The translations under genes and the position numbers were made by a program. The notes beneath the pieces were generated by a model. It saw nothing but the letters and a program-made list of their open reading frames with translations, made no database searches and was not told the DNA's origin. A stretch of DNA of 39,147 nucleotides from the NCBI GenBank assembly GCA_947625155.1, contig CANQNG010000001.1, forward strand, positions 1 through 39,147, in the 5' to 3' direction. The stretch is from an uncultured Clostridia bacterium. Lineage in GTDB: Bacteria; Bacillota; Clostridia; Oscillospirales; Ruminococcaceae. Positions 17,945 through 28,838 of the stretch are shown one piece after another (positions within the stretch are counted from its first letter, which is position 1; each line of letters starts with the position of its first letter).

Positions 17945-18025
17945 GAAGTTTTGCAAAATTTCAGCAAAATGCACGGCAGAGGATCTTTTTTTGCATACTA
18001 TTGTCATAAGCGGAGGCGATACCTG

Positions 18026-18754
18026 ATGGCGAAGCAAACTGAAAAACCGGGTGAGCAGGTGAAAAAGAAAAAGCATGACCACTACGGGCATAGGGAAAGG
18101 ATGCGCAAACGTCTGCGGGAAAATGGATTTGAGGGCTTTTCCGACCATGAGATCTTGGAATACATGCTGTACTATGTGTACAAGACACAGAATACCAATG
18201 AGATCGGGCATAGGCTGCTCAACCATTTCCGTTCCATTCCGGATGTGATCGCAGCATCGGAGGAAGAACTGCTGGAGGTGGAAGGCATCGGCAAAGCATC
18301 AGTAGATCTCATCCTGTTTCTGCGGGAATTCATCAAGGTATATGAGCGCAGCAGTGTAAAGGGAATGGATATGCGTTCGCTTGAAAGCCGATGTGCTTAT
18401 TTTCTGAAGAAATTTGCACTGGAAAGCGAGGAGAAGATGATCGTTGCCTGTCTGGATGACCAGATGTGCATCTCTTCTGAATTTCTGGCAGCCAGTGGTT
18501 CGGCGGGGGTCATTGATCTGGACATGCAGCGCATTACACGTAATGTTCTGAACCGGCACTGCAATATGCTGATGCTTGCCCATAATCATCCCAGGGGAAA
18601 GGCTGTGCCGTCCTACCATGATATACAGAGTACCAGACTTGTTGCGGAACTTTGCAGCCAGCTTGGTATCGTGCTGGTCGACCATGTGATCGTAGCGGAC
18701 GGCAAGGCGATCTCGATGGCGGGTACAGGCAGCTTCACACCAGTCGGGATATGA
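18026..18754 (+). CDS. radC: RadC-family JAB domain protein
   Basis: A 242-residue member of the RadC/YeeS family. A helix-hairpin-helix region ([18 protein letters not shown]) precedes a JAMM metalloprotease-like domain with the metal motif HNHPRG followed by PSYHDIQST and a conserved [12 protein letters not shown]. The metal ligands look intact. The family was named for a supposed radiation-repair role that was later withdrawn, and its function remains unclear. Its position directly before uvrB (stop codon ten bases from the uvrB ATG) keeps a link to repair or genome maintenance possible. The ATG at 18026 is chosen because of GGAGG upstream; the 25 preceding in-frame residues are not RadC-like. 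The first 30 residues are rich in lysine. Confidence 0.9.
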   Translation: MAKQTEKPGEQVKKKKHDHYGHRERMRKRLRENGFEGFSDHEILEYMLYYVYKTQNTNEIGHRLLNHFRSIPDVIAASEEELLEVEGIGKASVDLILFLREFIKVYERSSVKGMDMRSLESRCAYFLKKFALESEEKMIVACLDDQMCISSEFLAASGSAGVIDLDMQRITRNVLNRHCNMLMLAHNHPRGKAVPSYHDIQSTRLVAELCSQLGIVLVDHVIVADGKAISMAGTGSFTPVGI

Positions 18755-18764
18755 GGTGGCGGAT

Positions 18765-20726
18765 ATGGATGCGTTCAGACTTCATGCGCCCTATGCCCCG
18801 GCAGGTGACCAGCCAAAGGCGATCCGGGCGCTGACGGAAGCGCTTGCTTCCGGTAAAAGGTTCCAGACTCTTCTCGGTGTGACAGGTTCTGGTAAGACTT
18901 TTACAATGGCAAATGTCATTGCTGCCCTGAACAAGCCGACTTTGGTGCTGGCACACAACAAGATCCTTGCGGCGCAGCTTTGCTCGGAATTCAAGGCGTT
19001 TTTCCCGGAAAATGCAGTAGAATATTTTGTAAGCTACTATGACTATTACCAGCCGGAGGCTTACGTGCCAAGCACCGACAGCTATATCGAAAAGGATTCT
19101 TCCATCAATGACGAGATCGACAAGCTCCGGCATTCGGCAACGACGGCATTGGCGGAGCGCAGGGATGTGATCATTGTAGCAAGTGTGTCCTGCATCTACT
19201 CGCTCGGTTCGCCGGAGGAGTACCGGAACATGACAGTTTCGGTCCGGGCAGGGATGGAAAAGCCGCTTTCGCAGCTCATTGCAGAGCTGGTGAATATCCA
19301 GTACGAGCGCAATGACATTGACTTTTCCCGTAACAAGTTCCGTGTGCGGGGCGATGTGCTGGAAATTTTTCCGGCAAGTTCTTCGGATACAGCGATCCGT
19401 GTTGAATTTTTCGGGGACGAGATCGACCGCATCAGTGAGGTAGATGTGCTCACCGGAAAGGTGAAAGCCATTTTACAGCATGCAGCGATCTTTCCGGCTT
19501 CCCACTATGTGGTGGGTGACGAAAAAATGGAAGCAGCGATCCAAGATATTGAGGAGGAGCTGGCGGAACGGGTGCAGTATTTCACCGAGGAACACAAGCT
19601 GATCGAAGCACAGCGCATTGCACAGCGCACGACCTACGATATAGAAATGCTGCGGGAGATCGGTTTTTGCAGCGGCATCGAGAATTATTCCCGTGTGCTT
19701 GCCCGCCGTCCGCCGGGGAGCGTGCCTTACACGCTGCTTGACCATTTCCCGGAAGATTTCCTGCTGATCGTGGACGAGAGCCATGTGACCATCCCGCAGG
19801 TGCGTGCCATGAGTGCCGGCGACCGGGCAAGAAAACAGACGCTGGTCGATTACGGCTTCCGGCTGCCGAGTGCCTTTGACAACCGTCCGCTGGTATTCTC
19901 GGAGTTTGAAAGCCATATTCGGCAGGCGATCTTCGTGAGTGCGACCCCCGGCGATTATGAGCGGGAGCATTCCTCAGATATTGTGGAGCAGGTCATCCGC
20001 CCCACCGGACTGGTCGATCCGGAGATCAGTGTCCGCCCGGTAGACGGGCAAATGGACGATCTGCTATCCGAGATCCGCACCCGTGCCGGGAAAAACGAAC
20101 GTGTTCTGGTGACGACCCTCACCAAGAAAATGGCAGAAAACCTGACCGCCTATCTGGAACAAATGGGTACACGGGTGCGCTATCTGCACCACGACATTGA
20201 CACGATCGAGCGTATGGAGATCATCCGTGATCTGCGGCTGGGGGAATTTGATGTACTGGTCGGCATCAATCTGCTGCGGGAGGGATTGGATATTCCGGAA
20301 GTGTCACTGGTGGCAATACTGGATGCAGACAAGGAGGGCTTCCTCCGGAGTGAGACTTCCATGGTGCAGACCATTGGACGTGCTGCCCGGAATGCACACG
20401 GGCAGGTCATCATGTATGCCGACACGGTCACGGGTTCGATGGAACGTGCCATCCGGGAAACGGAACGAAGGCGGGCTTTGCAGATCGCTTTCAACGAAGA
20501 ACACGGCATCGTGCCGCAGACCATTGTCAAGGATGTGCATGAGGTCATTGAAATTTCCAAAAAGGAAAATGTGGAGGAAAAGACAAGCCGGAAGAAAATG
20601 TCCAAAAAGGAGCGTGAAGAGCTCATTGAGAGCCTGACCGCCCAGATGAAAGAGGCTGCGAAGATGCTGGAATTTGAGCATGCCGCCTATCTGCGGGATA
20701 AGATCGCACAGCTCCGGGAAAAATAG
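18765..20726 (+). CDS. uvrB: Excinuclease ABC subunit UvrB
   Basis: The helicase-like damage verifier of nucleotide excision repair, loaded by UvrA and acting with UvrC. 653 residues. It begins with the family pattern [13 protein letters not shown], has the Walker A GVTGSGKT at about 38-45, the beta-hairpin [21 protein letters not shown], Walker B DESH, helicase motifs V and VI ([12 protein letters not shown] and QTIGRAARN), and a C-terminal UVR domain that binds UvrC. A GTG at 18756 is in frame, but the ATG at 18765 has GAGGTGG at the right distance and gives the usual N-terminus. It lies in an operon with radC and uvrA. Confidence 0.97.
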   Translation: MDAFRLHAPYAPAGDQPKAIRALTEALASGKRFQTLLGVTGSGKTFTMANVIAALNKPTLVLAHNKILAAQLCSEFKAFFPENAVEYFVSYYDYYQPEAYVPSTDSYIEKDSSINDEIDKLRHSATTALAERRDVIIVASVSCIYSLGSPEEYRNMTVSVRAGMEKPLSQLIAELVNIQYERNDIDFSRNKFRVRGDVLEIFPASSSDTAIRVEFFGDEIDRISEVDVLTGKVKAILQHAAIFPASHYVVGDEKMEAAIQDIEEELAERVQYFTEEHKLIEAQRIAQRTTYDIEMLREIGFCSGIENYSRVLARRPPGSVPYTLLDHFPEDFLLIVDESHVTIPQVRAMSAGDRARKQTLVDYGFRLPSAFDNRPLVFSEFESHIRQAIFVSATPGDYEREHSSDIVEQVIRPTGLVDPEISVRPVDGQMDDLLSEIRTRAGKNERVLVTTLTKKMAENLTAYLEQMGTRVRYLHHDIDTIERMEIIRDLRLGEFDVLVGINLLREGLDIPEVSLVAILDADKEGFLRSETSMVQTIGRAARNAHGQVIMYADTVTGSMERAIRETERRRALQIAFNEEHGIVPQTIVKDVHEVIEISKKENVEEKTSRKKMSKKEREELIESLTAQMKEAAKMLEFEHAAYLRDKIAQLREK

Positions 20727-20767
20727 AGAGACAGAATTTCTGCTTAGTGAGAAGAGGATGTGGTGTT

Positions 20768-23593
20768 ATGAAAAATGAGATCGTCATCAAGGGCGCACGT
20801 GCCCATAATCTGAAAAATATCGATATTACCATTCCAAGGGATAAATTTGTTGTCATGACGGGGCTTTCCGGTTCGGGGAAGTCCTCATTGGCGTTTGATA
20901 CGATCTATGCAGACGGGCAGAGGCGGTATGTTGAGAGCCTTTCTTCCTATGCAAGGCAGTTCCTCGGGCAAATGGAAAAGCCCGATGTGGACAGCATCGA
21001 GGGGTTGTCTCCGGCGATCTCTATCGACCAGAAAACGACCTCCAAAAACCCCCGTTCCACGGTCGGCACGGTCACGGAAATTTATGACTATCTGCGTCTG
21101 CTGTATGCTAGGATCGGCATCCCGCACTGTCCGATCTGCGGCAGGGAGATCAGCCAGCAGACGGTGGATGAGATCGTTGATCAGATCATGTCTCTTCCGC
21201 AGGGGACAAAGATCCAGCTCCTTGCCCCCATTATCCGGGGCAAGAAAGGGCAGTATGTCAAGGAACTGGAACGTGCCCGCAAAAGCGGTTATGTCCGTGT
21301 GCGCATTGACGGGATCCTGTATGACCTTTCGGAGGAGATACGGCTGGAGAAGAATCTCAAGCACACGATCGAGATCGTGGTCGATCGTCTTGTCATCAAA
21401 GAGGGGCTGGAGTCCCGTCTGACGGACAGTCTGGAGACCGTTTCCTCTCTGACCGGGGGTATCATCCATGTGGATGTGGTTGACGGGGAAATGCTTGTAT
21501 TTTCGCAGAATTATGCCTGCCCGGAGCATAATATCAGCATGGAAGAACTGACCCCCCGGCTGTTTTCGTTCAACAATCCCTACGGTGCGTGTGAAAAATG
21601 CACCGGACTTGGGATGTTCCAGCGCATCGACCCGGATATCATCATGCCGAACACGGAGCTGAGTATCCGGGAGGGGGCGATCCATGCATCGGGGTGGAAC
21701 AACCTTGAGGACGGCTCGATCGCCATGATGTATTACAATGCCCTTGCTGAAAAATTCCATATTTCGCTGGATACCCCCGTTGCCAAGCTCCCGAAGAAAG
21801 CCATTCGTGCTTTCCTTTACGGCACGGACGGGGAGAAGCTGGAGCTGCACCGCAGCAGAGATCTGGGAGGCGGGGTGTATTATGCACCCTTTGAGGGCAT
21901 CATCCCGAATCTGGAACGCCGCTACCGGGAGACCACCAGCATCTACACCCGTGCAGATATTGAGGACTACATGGGTGAGGTCACTTGTGAAGCCTGTCAG
22001 GGCGCAAGGCTCAAGCCGGAAGTGCTTTCGGTCACGGTCGGCGGACTGAATATCTATGAGCTGACACAGCTCCCGGTCACAGGGGCGCTTGCCTTTTTCC
22101 ATGACCTGAAACTGACGGAGCATGAAACTTTCATCGGGGAACGCATCATCAAGGAGATCTGCGACCGGTTAGGTTTTCTGGCAAGTGTGGGACTGGATTA
22201 TCTGACACTGTCCCGTTCATCCGGGACACTTTCCGGCGGCGAGAGCCAGCGCATCCGCCTTGCTACGCAGATCGGTTCGTCTTTAGTAGGGGTGCTGTAT
22301 ATTCTGGACGAGCCGAGCATCGGACTGCATCAGCGGGATAATGACATGCTCATTGCGACCATGAAGCACCTGCGTGACCTCGGCAATACGCTGATCGTGG
22401 TCGAACATGATGATGATACCATGCTTGCTGCCGACTATATCATTGACATCGGACCGGGGGCAGGCGTGAACGGCGGACAGGTCGTCTATGCCGGTACGCC
22501 AAAGGGCTTGCTGCGCTGCAAAGGATCCGTGACGGGGCAGTATCTTTCCGGGAAAAAGAAGATCCCTATCCCGAAAGAACGCCGCAAAGGAAACGGACAC
22601 AGCCTGCGTGTGATCGGTGCGGCAGAGCATAATCTGCAAGATCTGACAGTGGAATTTCCGCTGGGGACATTCATCTGTGTGACAGGTGTCTCCGGTTCCG
22701 GGAAATCTTCGCTTGTCAATGAGATCCTATATAAGCATCTTGCTGCCGAACTCAACCGTGCCCGCATCAAAGGCGGCAAGTGCAAAAAAATAGAGGGACT
22801 GGAATATCTCGACAAGGTCATCTGCATCGACCAGTCTCCTATCGGCAGAACGCCCCGTTCCAATCCGGCGACCTATACGGGCGTATTCACGGACATCCGG
22901 GATCTGTTTGCCAAAACGACCGATGCCAAAGCCCACGGCTATGGACCGTCCCGCTTTTCGTTCAATGTCAAGGGCGGGCGCTGTGAAGCCTGTGAGGGTG
23001 ACGGTATCCTGAAGATCGAAATGCACTTCCTGCCGGATGTGTATGTGCCCTGTGAGGTCTGCAAAGGCAAACGCTACAACCGGGAGACCCTCGAAGTCCA
23101 TTACAAGGGCAAGAGCATCTATGACGTGCTGGAAATGACCGTGGACGAGGGTGTGCTGTTCTTTGAGCCTATCCCGAAAATTGCCCGCAAGCTGAAAACA
23201 TTGCAGGATGTGGGGCTTGGCTATGTGAAGATCGGACAGCCGGCGACCACGCTTTCCGGCGGTGAGGCGCAGCGTGTGAAGCTCTCCACGGAGCTGTCAC
23301 GCCGTGCGACAGGGCGGACGGTGTATATTCTCGATGAGCCGACAACAGGTCTCCATGCGGCAGACGTACACAAGCTCATCACCGTTCTCCAGCAGCTTGT
23401 CGATGCAGGCAACACGGTCATTGTCATCGAGCACAATATGCACGTCATCAAAATGGCAGACCACATCATTGACCTCGGACCGGAGGGCGGTGACAAGGGC
23501 GGCACCGTGGTCGCACAGGGCACACCGGAGGAGATCGTCCGGGTACCGGAGTCCTATACGGGGCAGTATCTTGCGCCCTATCTTGCAACTTGA
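20768..23593 (+). CDS. uvrA: Excinuclease ABC subunit UvrA
   Basis: The ABC-type ATPase that finds DNA lesions and hands them to UvrB. 941 residues, the usual length. Two ATP-binding cassettes are present, each with Walker A (GLSGSGKS near the N-terminus and GVSGSGKS in the second half) and an ABC signature (LSGGESQR and LSGGEAQR). Zinc-binding cysteine pairs are visible (CPICG, CEKC with CEAC, and CEACEGDG with CEVC). The ATG at 20768 is chosen for its match to family starts ([18 protein letters not shown]); GAGG lies about 11 bases upstream. It is 41 bases after uvrB and 11 bases before the second cardiolipin synthase, so it is part of the same operon. Confidence 0.97.
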   Translation: MKNEIVIKGARAHNLKNIDITIPRDKFVVMTGLSGSGKSSLAFDTIYADGQRRYVESLSSYARQFLGQMEKPDVDSIEGLSPAISIDQKTTSKNPRSTVGTVTEIYDYLRLLYARIGIPHCPICGREISQQTVDEIVDQIMSLPQGTKIQLLAPIIRGKKGQYVKELERARKSGYVRVRIDGILYDLSEEIRLEKNLKHTIEIVVDRLVIKEGLESRLTDSLETVSSLTGGIIHVDVVDGEMLVFSQNYACPEHNISMEELTPRLFSFNNPYGACEKCTGLGMFQRIDPDIIMPNTELSIREGAIHASGWNNLEDGSIAMMYYNALAEKFHISLDTPVAKLPKKAIRAFLYGTDGEKLELHRSRDLGGGVYYAPFEGIIPNLERRYRETTSIYTRADIEDYMGEVTCEACQGARLKPEVLSVTVGGLNIYELTQLPVTGALAFFHDLKLTEHETFIGERIIKEICDRLGFLASVGLDYLTLSRSSGTLSGGESQRIRLATQIGSSLVGVLYILDEPSIGLHQRDNDMLIATMKHLRDLGNTLIVVEHDDDTMLAADYIIDIGPGAGVNGGQVVYAGTPKGLLRCKGSVTGQYLSGKKKIPIPKERRKGNGHSLRVIGAAEHNLQDLTVEFPLGTFICVTGVSGSGKSSLVNEILYKHLAAELNRARIKGGKCKKIEGLEYLDKVICIDQSPIGRTPRSNPATYTGVFTDIRDLFAKTTDAKAHGYGPSRFSFNVKGGRCEACEGDGILKIEMHFLPDVYVPCEVCKGKRYNRETLEVHYKGKSIYDVLEMTVDEGVLFFEPIPKIARKLKTLQDVGLGYVKIGQPATTLSGGEAQRVKLSTELSRRATGRTVYILDEPTTGLHAADVHKLITVLQQLVDAGNTVIVIEHNMHVIKMADHIIDLGPEGGDKGGTVVAQGTPEEIVRVPESYTGQYLAPYLAT

Positions 23594-23604
23594 TCGGAGG
23601 TCTC

Positions 23605-25140
23605 ATGCATCTTTTCAGAAAAATGCTCCGGTTTTTGTTCAACCGGAACACCCTGTTTATCTTCATGCTGCTTTTGCAGATCACGGTGCTGGTGCTGATC
23701 GTTTCTTTCCTGAGTCAGCACTACCTGCCGATCTACCTGATGCTGGTGGGGCTGAATATGGTGTTGGTGGTGTACATCTCCAACACCTCAGAGAACCCGT
23801 CCTACAAGCTCCCGTGGCTGGTGGCGATGCTGGTCGTGCCGCTGTTTGCCGGGCTTGCCTACCTGCTCATCAAGACCGACATCGGTCACCGCATGTTCAA
23901 GCAGAACTATGCGAAAAAAATGAAAAGTACACAGAAATACCTGCCGCAGAAGCTCCACGTCCTGCAAAGTCTGGAGGAAACTGCCCCGCAGCAGGCAGGA
24001 CTTGCCCGGTATCTGAAAGACTATGCCGGTTATCCGGTCTACCGCAATACCGAAGCGGCATATTTTGCAGAGGGCGAGACGATGTTTGAGGCGATGAAGC
24101 GGGAGATCCGGGCGGCAAAGCAGTATATCTTCCTCGAATTTTTCATTATCTCCGAGGGTGAGATGTGGGACAGCATCCTCCAACTGCTCAAGGAAAAGGC
24201 GGCGGATGGTGTGGAGATACGGCTGATGTATGACGGATTCGGGACGCAGTTTATTATGCCGAGGCGGTATTTTGACAGCCTGAAACGATTCGGCATCGAG
24301 TGCCGGGTGTTCAATTCGTTCAAGCCGTTCCTGTCCAGCTCACAGAACAACCGTGACCACCGGAAAATTCTGGTCATCGACGGAAAGACAGCCTTTACCG
24401 GCGGTATCAATCTGGCGGATGAATATATCAACCGCAAGGAACGTTTCGGGTACTGGAAAGACGGCGGGATGATGTGCCGGGGGGAAGCGGCATGGAGCTT
24501 TACGGTCATGTTTTTGCAGATGTGGGATCTGGAAAAGGGCGATGACGGGATACTGCGATATGCCCCGGAAGAAACCGTTCCGGAGGGGTATGACGGCTTT
24601 ATCCAGCCCTACAGCGACTCTCCGACCGATACGGAATATGTCGGCAAAAATGTCTATCTGGATATCATCAACCATGCCCAGCGTTATGTCTATATCATGA
24701 CACCCTACCTGATACTGGATCATGAAATGGTCACGGCACTGGGGCTGGCAGCGAAAAAGGGCGTGGATGTGCGCCTGATGACCCCCCATATCCCGGACAA
24801 ATGGTATGCCTACAGCGTGGCATGGAGCTACTACCGGGAGCTGCTGGAAGAGCATGTGCGTATTTTTGAGTATGAGCCGGGATTTGTCCATGCGAAGAAT
24901 TTCTGCTCGGACGACAATATCGGGGTAGTCGGGACGATCAATCTGGACTACCGGAGCCTGTATCTGCATTACGAGTGCGCCGCCGTGCTGTACGGAAGCC
25001 GTACAGTCAGGGCGATACGGCAGGATTTTGATGGATCCCTGCGGCACTGTATCGAGATCAAAATGGAGGATCATGACAAGCGTCCTCTCCCCAAACGGCT
25101 CGTGAGCTGGGTGCTGCGCATTTTTGCCCCCCTGCTCTGA
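23605..25140 (+). CDS. cls: Cardiolipin synthase, second paralogue
   Basis: A 511-residue phospholipase D superfamily membrane enzyme, clearly paralogous to the gene at 9870-11423. Two N-terminal hydrophobic segments (TLFIFMLLLQITVLVLIVSF and the next) are followed by two intact HKD motifs, HRKILVID (His at about 252) and HAKNFCSD (His at about 429). The ATG at 23605 follows GGAGG at a short four-base spacing. It starts 11 bases after uvrA and ends 28 bases before the Mrp gene, so it travels with the repair operon. Why a cell should carry two full-length copies is not apparent from the sequence. Confidence 0.92.
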   Translation: MHLFRKMLRFLFNRNTLFIFMLLLQITVLVLIVSFLSQHYLPIYLMLVGLNMVLVVYISNTSENPSYKLPWLVAMLVVPLFAGLAYLLIKTDIGHRMFKQNYAKKMKSTQKYLPQKLHVLQSLEETAPQQAGLARYLKDYAGYPVYRNTEAAYFAEGETMFEAMKREIRAAKQYIFLEFFIISEGEMWDSILQLLKEKAADGVEIRLMYDGFGTQFIMPRRYFDSLKRFGIECRVFNSFKPFLSSSQNNRDHRKILVIDGKTAFTGGINLADEYINRKERFGYWKDGGMMCRGEAAWSFTVMFLQMWDLEKGDDGILRYAPEETVPEGYDGFIQPYSDSPTDTEYVGKNVYLDIINHAQRYVYIMTPYLILDHEMVTALGLAAKKGVDVRLMTPHIPDKWYAYSVAWSYYRELLEEHVRIFEYEPGFVHAKNFCSDDNIGVVGTINLDYRSLYLHYECAAVLYGSRTVRAIRQDFDGSLRHCIEIKMEDHDKRPLPKRLVSWVLRIFAPLL

Positions 25141-25168
25141 TGCCGGAGAACTGAAAGGAGTTTTTAGA

Positions 25169-25996
25169 ATGAGTACAGAATGCACACATGATTGCAGCAC
25201 CTGCGGGAGCAGCTGTTCCGAACGGACAGCGCCGCAGAGTATGCTGGAGCAGCCGAACCAGCTCAGCCGCATCGGCAAGGTGATCGGCGTTGTCAGCGGC
25301 AAAGGCGGCGTCGGCAAATCATTGGTCGCTTCCATGCTTGCGGTCGGGGTACAGCGTGCGGAAAAACACGCCGCTATCCTTGATGCGGATGTGACAGGAC
25401 CGTCCATCCCAAAGGCTTTCGGCATCCATGAGAAAGTGCTCGGCAATGAGCTTGGGCTGATCCCTGCCCGTTCCAAAATGGGGATCGACATCATGTCCGT
25501 TAATTTGATGCTGGAAAATGCTACCGACCCGGTCGTCTGGAGAGGACCTGTCATTGCGGGCGTGGTGAAGCAGTTCTGGACGGATGTGATCTGGGACAAT
25601 GTGGACTACCTGTTTGTGGATATGCCGCCCGGAACGGGAGATGTGCCGCTGACGGTATTTCAGAGCATTCCGGTGGACGGCATTGTCATTGTGACCTCAC
25701 CGCAGGAACTGGTCTCCATGATCGTGCAGAAAGCTGTGAAAATGGCAGAGATGATGCAGATCCCGGTGCTTGGTATCGTGGAGAACATGAGCTATGCGGT
25801 ATGTCCTGACTGCGGAAAGAAGATCATGGTCTACGGTGAAAGTCACACAGCGGAGATCGCCAAGGAATTCCACATTCCGCTGCTGGCACAGATCCCGTTT
25901 GACCCGGCGCTGGCAAAGTGCGTGGACATGGGCGTGATCGAACTGCATGAGTCGGATGCGATGGATGCGGCTGTTGCGGCGATCATGGGTGAATAG
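25169..25996 (+). CDS. Mrp/Nbp35-type Fe-S cluster carrier ATPase
   Basis: A 275-residue cytoplasmic P-loop ATPase of the ParA/MinD superfamily that carries iron-sulfur clusters to target proteins. The deviant Walker A GKGGVGKS lies at about 47-54 and the conserved DADVTGPSIPKAFG follows. The C-terminal CPDC (CxxC) binds the bridging cluster at the dimer interface. The N-terminus adds a four-cysteine cluster (CTHDCSTCGSSC), the Nbp35-like extension seen in many anaerobic Firmicutes. The ATG at 25169 follows AAAGGAG by eight bases. A terminator comes right after. LigA and UvrB do not need Fe-S clusters, but the PurF downstream appears to be an Fe-S type. Confidence 0.9.
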   Translation: MSTECTHDCSTCGSSCSERTAPQSMLEQPNQLSRIGKVIGVVSGKGGVGKSLVASMLAVGVQRAEKHAAILDADVTGPSIPKAFGIHEKVLGNELGLIPARSKMGIDIMSVNLMLENATDPVVWRGPVIAGVVKQFWTDVIWDNVDYLFVDMPPGTGDVPLTVFQSIPVDGIVIVTSPQELVSMIVQKAVKMAEMMQIPVLGIVENMSYAVCPDCGKKIMVYGESHTAEIAKEFHIPLLAQIPFDPALAKCVDMGVIELHESDAMDAAVAAIMGE

Positions 25997-26007
25997 AATA
26001 GGCTGCT

Positions 26008-26044
26008 CTGCGGACAGATGATCCTGTCCGCAGGGCGGTTTTCT
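26008..26044 (+). terminator. Terminator of the radC-uvrBA-cls-mrp operon
   Basis: CTGCGGACAG (26008-26017) pairs with CTGTCCGCAG (26024-26033), then GGCGG and a TTTT run at 26039. About 120 AT-rich bases before the next promoter hold no gene. Confidence 0.8.
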
Positions 26045-26169
26045 GTATTTTTGGGAAGGATCTGAAACTTTGTGCAAAATCACAAAAACAGTGTTGAAAA
26101 AATATGCACGTAATTTCGCCAAATTTTTCTATACGATATTTTCCTTAAAAAAAGTTTGTCAAAAAACTC

Positions 26170-26198
26170 TTGCATTCCTGCCGATAATGTAGTATGAT
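26170..26198 (+). promoter_or_regulatory. Promoter of the glycosyltransferase gene
   Basis: TTGCAT (26170-26175), a 17-base spacer and TATGAT (26193-26198). It may also feed the purine genes downstream, because no clear terminator or further promoter is visible before purE. Confidence 0.65.
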
Positions 26199-26233
26199 AT
26201 ATAGTGTATTGGTATGACGTAAGGAGGAAGTCT

Positions 26234-27205
26234 ATGAAGCTGCTGTCGATCATTGTGCCCTGCTACAACGAGGAGGAGGTCCTTCCGCTGTTTTATGATG
26301 AGATCCGGAAAGTCATGGCACAGATGCAGGAGACCTACCCGGAACTGTGCTTTGAACTGCTGTTCATTGATGATGGCTCAAAGGACAAGACACTGGAGAT
26401 CCTCCGGAGCATGTCACTTGCGGACAAGCAGGTGCGGTATATTTCTTTCTCCCGGAATTTTGGCAAAGAAGCGGGCATGTATGCCGGACTGGAGAATTCG
26501 AAGGGGGACTTCGTGGTCGTCATGGATGCCGATCTGCAGCACCCGCCGGCTTTTCTCCCGCAGATGTACAGCTATGTGCGCAGCGGTGAATATGACTGTG
26601 CCACGACCCGCCGTGTGAGCCGGAAAGGGGAATCGAAGCTCCGTTCCTTCTTTGCAAGGACGTTCTATAAGCTGATGAATAAGATCTCTCAGACGGAGAT
26701 CGTGGACGGAGCGCAGGATTTCCGGTTCATGACAAGGCAGATGGTCGATGCGATCCTGCAAATGCACGAGTACAACCGCTTTTCCAAGGGGATCTTCAGT
26801 TGGGTGGGCTTTAAGACCCGTTACATTGAGTATGAAAACGTCGAGCGCCCGGCGGGAACGTCCTCGTGGTCGTTCTGGGGGCTGTTCCGGTATTCACTGG
26901 AGGGGATCTTTGCGTTCTCGACAGCACCGCTGTCCTTTGCGGTACTGGTTGGTGTGCTGATCTGTCTGATCTCGCTGGTGCTGCTGATCCTGTTTGTCGT
27001 GAAAGCAGTGATCGTACCGGATGCGGATCTGCGGTTTCTGGCGGCGCTGTGTATCCTTTCTCTGCTCAGCGGCTTGCAGCTATTCAGCATCGGGATACTG
27101 GGGCAGTACCTCTCCAAGACATACATGGAGAGCAAGCACCGTCCGATCTACTTGACGAGGGAGACGGAGAAAACCTACCGCAGCCGGCAGGGTGAGGGGC
27201 AATGA
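26234..27205 (+). CDS. GT2 glycosyltransferase with C-terminal membrane helices (GtrB/DPM1-like)
   Basis: A 323-residue enzyme that probably transfers a sugar from a nucleotide sugar to a polyprenyl phosphate on the inner face of the membrane. The GT-A fold starts with SIIVPCYNEEEVLPLFYDEI and has the metal-binding motif in VVVMDADLQHPP. Two hydrophobic segments near residues 230-300 (around VLVGVLICLISLVLLILFVV and FLAALCILSLLSGLQLFSIG) anchor it. This is the common layout of bactoprenol glucosyltransferase relatives. The ATG at 26234 follows AAGGAGG. Its stop overlaps the start of the next gene (ATGA). The sugar and acceptor are not determinable. Confidence 0.88.
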   Translation: MKLLSIIVPCYNEEEVLPLFYDEIRKVMAQMQETYPELCFELLFIDDGSKDKTLEILRSMSLADKQVRYISFSRNFGKEAGMYAGLENSKGDFVVVMDADLQHPPAFLPQMYSYVRSGEYDCATTRRVSRKGESKLRSFFARTFYKLMNKISQTEIVDGAQDFRFMTRQMVDAILQMHEYNRFSKGIFSWVGFKTRYIEYENVERPAGTSSWSFWGLFRYSLEGIFAFSTAPLSFAVLVGVLICLISLVLLILFVVKAVIVPDADLRFLAALCILSLLSGLQLFSIGILGQYLSKTYMESKHRPIYLTRETEKTYRSRQGEGQ

Positions 27206-28200
27206 GCAATCGTGCCAAGCTGCTGGTCTCCGTATTGTTTATTGCGGTCATTATCCTGTGCGTAGGGCTGACAAGGTTCTATTTTGACGTGACAAAGAAT
27301 ACCGGCAATACCGGCGGGGAGGATGAGGTCAAAGCCATTGTCCGCACCTATGGGGACATGCAGGTCTTTGAAAGCACGAACGGGTATTATGGGCTGATGA
27401 ACAGCGAGAATGCGGTCGTCATTGAGCCGGAATGGATGGAGATACTGGACGTGACACCGGAACTTGTGCTGGTCTCCACAAGGATACAGGACAGTATCCT
27501 GATCGGCGGTATCGACTACGAGGAAAATGTGGTGCTGCCCTTTGTGTTCCGTTCCATGGAAACGGCAGGGGAGCATTGCCTGATCGGCGTTGTGGAGGCA
27601 GATGAAAGCTGCATGATCTATCAGAGCAATTACCAGCCTGCGTTCCGGAAAAGCTATGATGCAGCGAAATATGACGACGGCATCCTCACACTGGATACAG
27701 AGAACTGTCGGTTTTCCTATGATGTGACAAAGGAACAGCCGGAACTGGACAGTGCGGAAATGGTCTGCGCTGTCGGAGAACTGACCTTGCAATGGCAGCC
27801 GTCAAAGCAGCGCCTGTTTCCGGAACTGGAGGAAGATGATCTCCTGCGCATCAACAACTGTGCCGAGCTGTATATGGAAATGCTGCTGACCAGTGATTTT
27901 ACCGCACTTCCGGAGATCACCAGCAGTGATTCCGTCGGGAAGCTGACAAGACCGGGCAGTTTTTCGGGCATGGAGCTGGATACGGTCAGCGATCTCTCTT
28001 TTGACAAAGAGGAAGATATCGGCTATGATCTCGCATTTACGCTCGGATACCATATGACAGATGCGGAGCCGTCCGCACAGACGGTACAGGTGCATCTGTA
28101 TTTCCAGCGAAATTCGGAAAACACATTGATCCTATCATCGGCAGATCTCGATTTCCAGAGCCAGACTGTGGCAGGACCAGAGACGACCGATGCGGAATAG
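27202..28200 (+). CDS. Membrane-anchored WG-repeat-like protein
   Basis: A 332-residue protein with one N-terminal membrane helix (AKLLVSVLFIAVIILCVGLT) and a large extracellular part. Residues about 55-165 contain WG-like beta repeats (NGYYGLMNSENAVVIEPEW and a second near IGGIDYEENVVLPFVF), a fold usually involved in binding and not in catalysis. The C-terminal part is acidic, with no recognised domain. It is translationally coupled to the glycosyltransferase (four-base overlap), so it may help present or recognise the glycan. The function is not known. Confidence 0.6.
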   Translation: MSNRAKLLVSVLFIAVIILCVGLTRFYFDVTKNTGNTGGEDEVKAIVRTYGDMQVFESTNGYYGLMNSENAVVIEPEWMEILDVTPELVLVSTRIQDSILIGGIDYEENVVLPFVFRSMETAGEHCLIGVVEADESCMIYQSNYQPAFRKSYDAAKYDDGILTLDTENCRFSYDVTKEQPELDSAEMVCAVGELTLQWQPSKQRLFPELEEDDLLRINNCAELYMEMLLTSDFTALPEITSSDSVGKLTRPGSFSGMELDTVSDLSFDKEEDIGYDLAFTLGYHMTDAEPSAQTVQVHLYFQRNSENTLILSSADLDFQSQTVAGPETTDAE

Positions 28201-28290
28201 ACCCGCTAGCGGAAACTGCCGTGCAGTCCGCTTCCGGGTGGAGGGGCATTGCCTTTCCGGGAAACAGCACGGAGAAATGAGGCATTTTGA

Positions 28291-28791
28291 ATGGCAAAAA
28301 AGGTAGCAGTCATTATGGGCAGCGACAGTGATCTTCCGGTCGTGAAGGCAGCCGTGGAAAAGCTGAAGCACTTCGGGATCCCAACAGAAGTACATGTCAT
28401 GTCCGCACACAGGACACCGGATGCAGCCGCTGCGTTTTCAAAGCAGGCAGCTTCTGCGGGATTTGGGGTCATCATTGCGGCAGCCGGCAAGGCAGCGCAT
28501 TTAGGCGGTGTGCTGGCAGCGCATACAACGCTCCCGGTCATCGGCATACCGATCCGTTCCTCGGAACTGGACGGGCTGGATGCTTTGCTCTCGACGGTAC
28601 AGATGCCGCCGGGGATCCCGGTCGCAACGGTGGGGATCAACGGTGCAGCGAATGCTGCCATTCTGGCAGCGCAGATGCTGGCACTTTCCGATCCTGCACT
28701 GGCAGACAAGCTTGCAGAAATGAAGGCAGATATGGCAGCAGGTGTGGCAAAAAAAGATGCTGCGATACAGGAAATGGTAAACTCCCTCTGA
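28291..28791 (+). CDS. purE: N5-carboxyaminoimidazole ribonucleotide mutase PurE
   Basis: Converts N5-CAIR to CAIR in purine synthesis. 166 residues with the class I signatures GSDSDLPV near the N-terminus, SAHRTPD (catalytic His), and the AAGKAAHLGGVLA segment. It is the first gene of the purine cluster. GAGG lies eight bases before the ATG. The 90 bases between the previous gene and purE contain imperfect inverted repeats (ACCCG with CGGGT, 28201-28241) but no purine riboswitch and no clear promoter. purK, purL and purB are not in the window. Confidence 0.95.
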   Translation: MAKKVAVIMGSDSDLPVVKAAVEKLKHFGIPTEVHVMSAHRTPDAAAAFSKQAASAGFGVIIAAAGKAAHLGGVLAAHTTLPVIGIPIRSSELDGLDALLSTVQMPPGIPVATVGINGAANAAILAAQMLALSDPALADKLAEMKADMAAGVAKKDAAIQEMVNSL

Positions 28792-28838
28792 GACAGTGTT
28801 TCAGATAAGGGTCACATATTTGGATGGAGGTAATTGAA

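Noticed and set aside
28201-28290. Purine riboswitch or PurR operator before purE
   Set aside because: The conserved purine-aptamer core is absent and only imperfect GC inverted repeats are seen. Control may come from further upstream.
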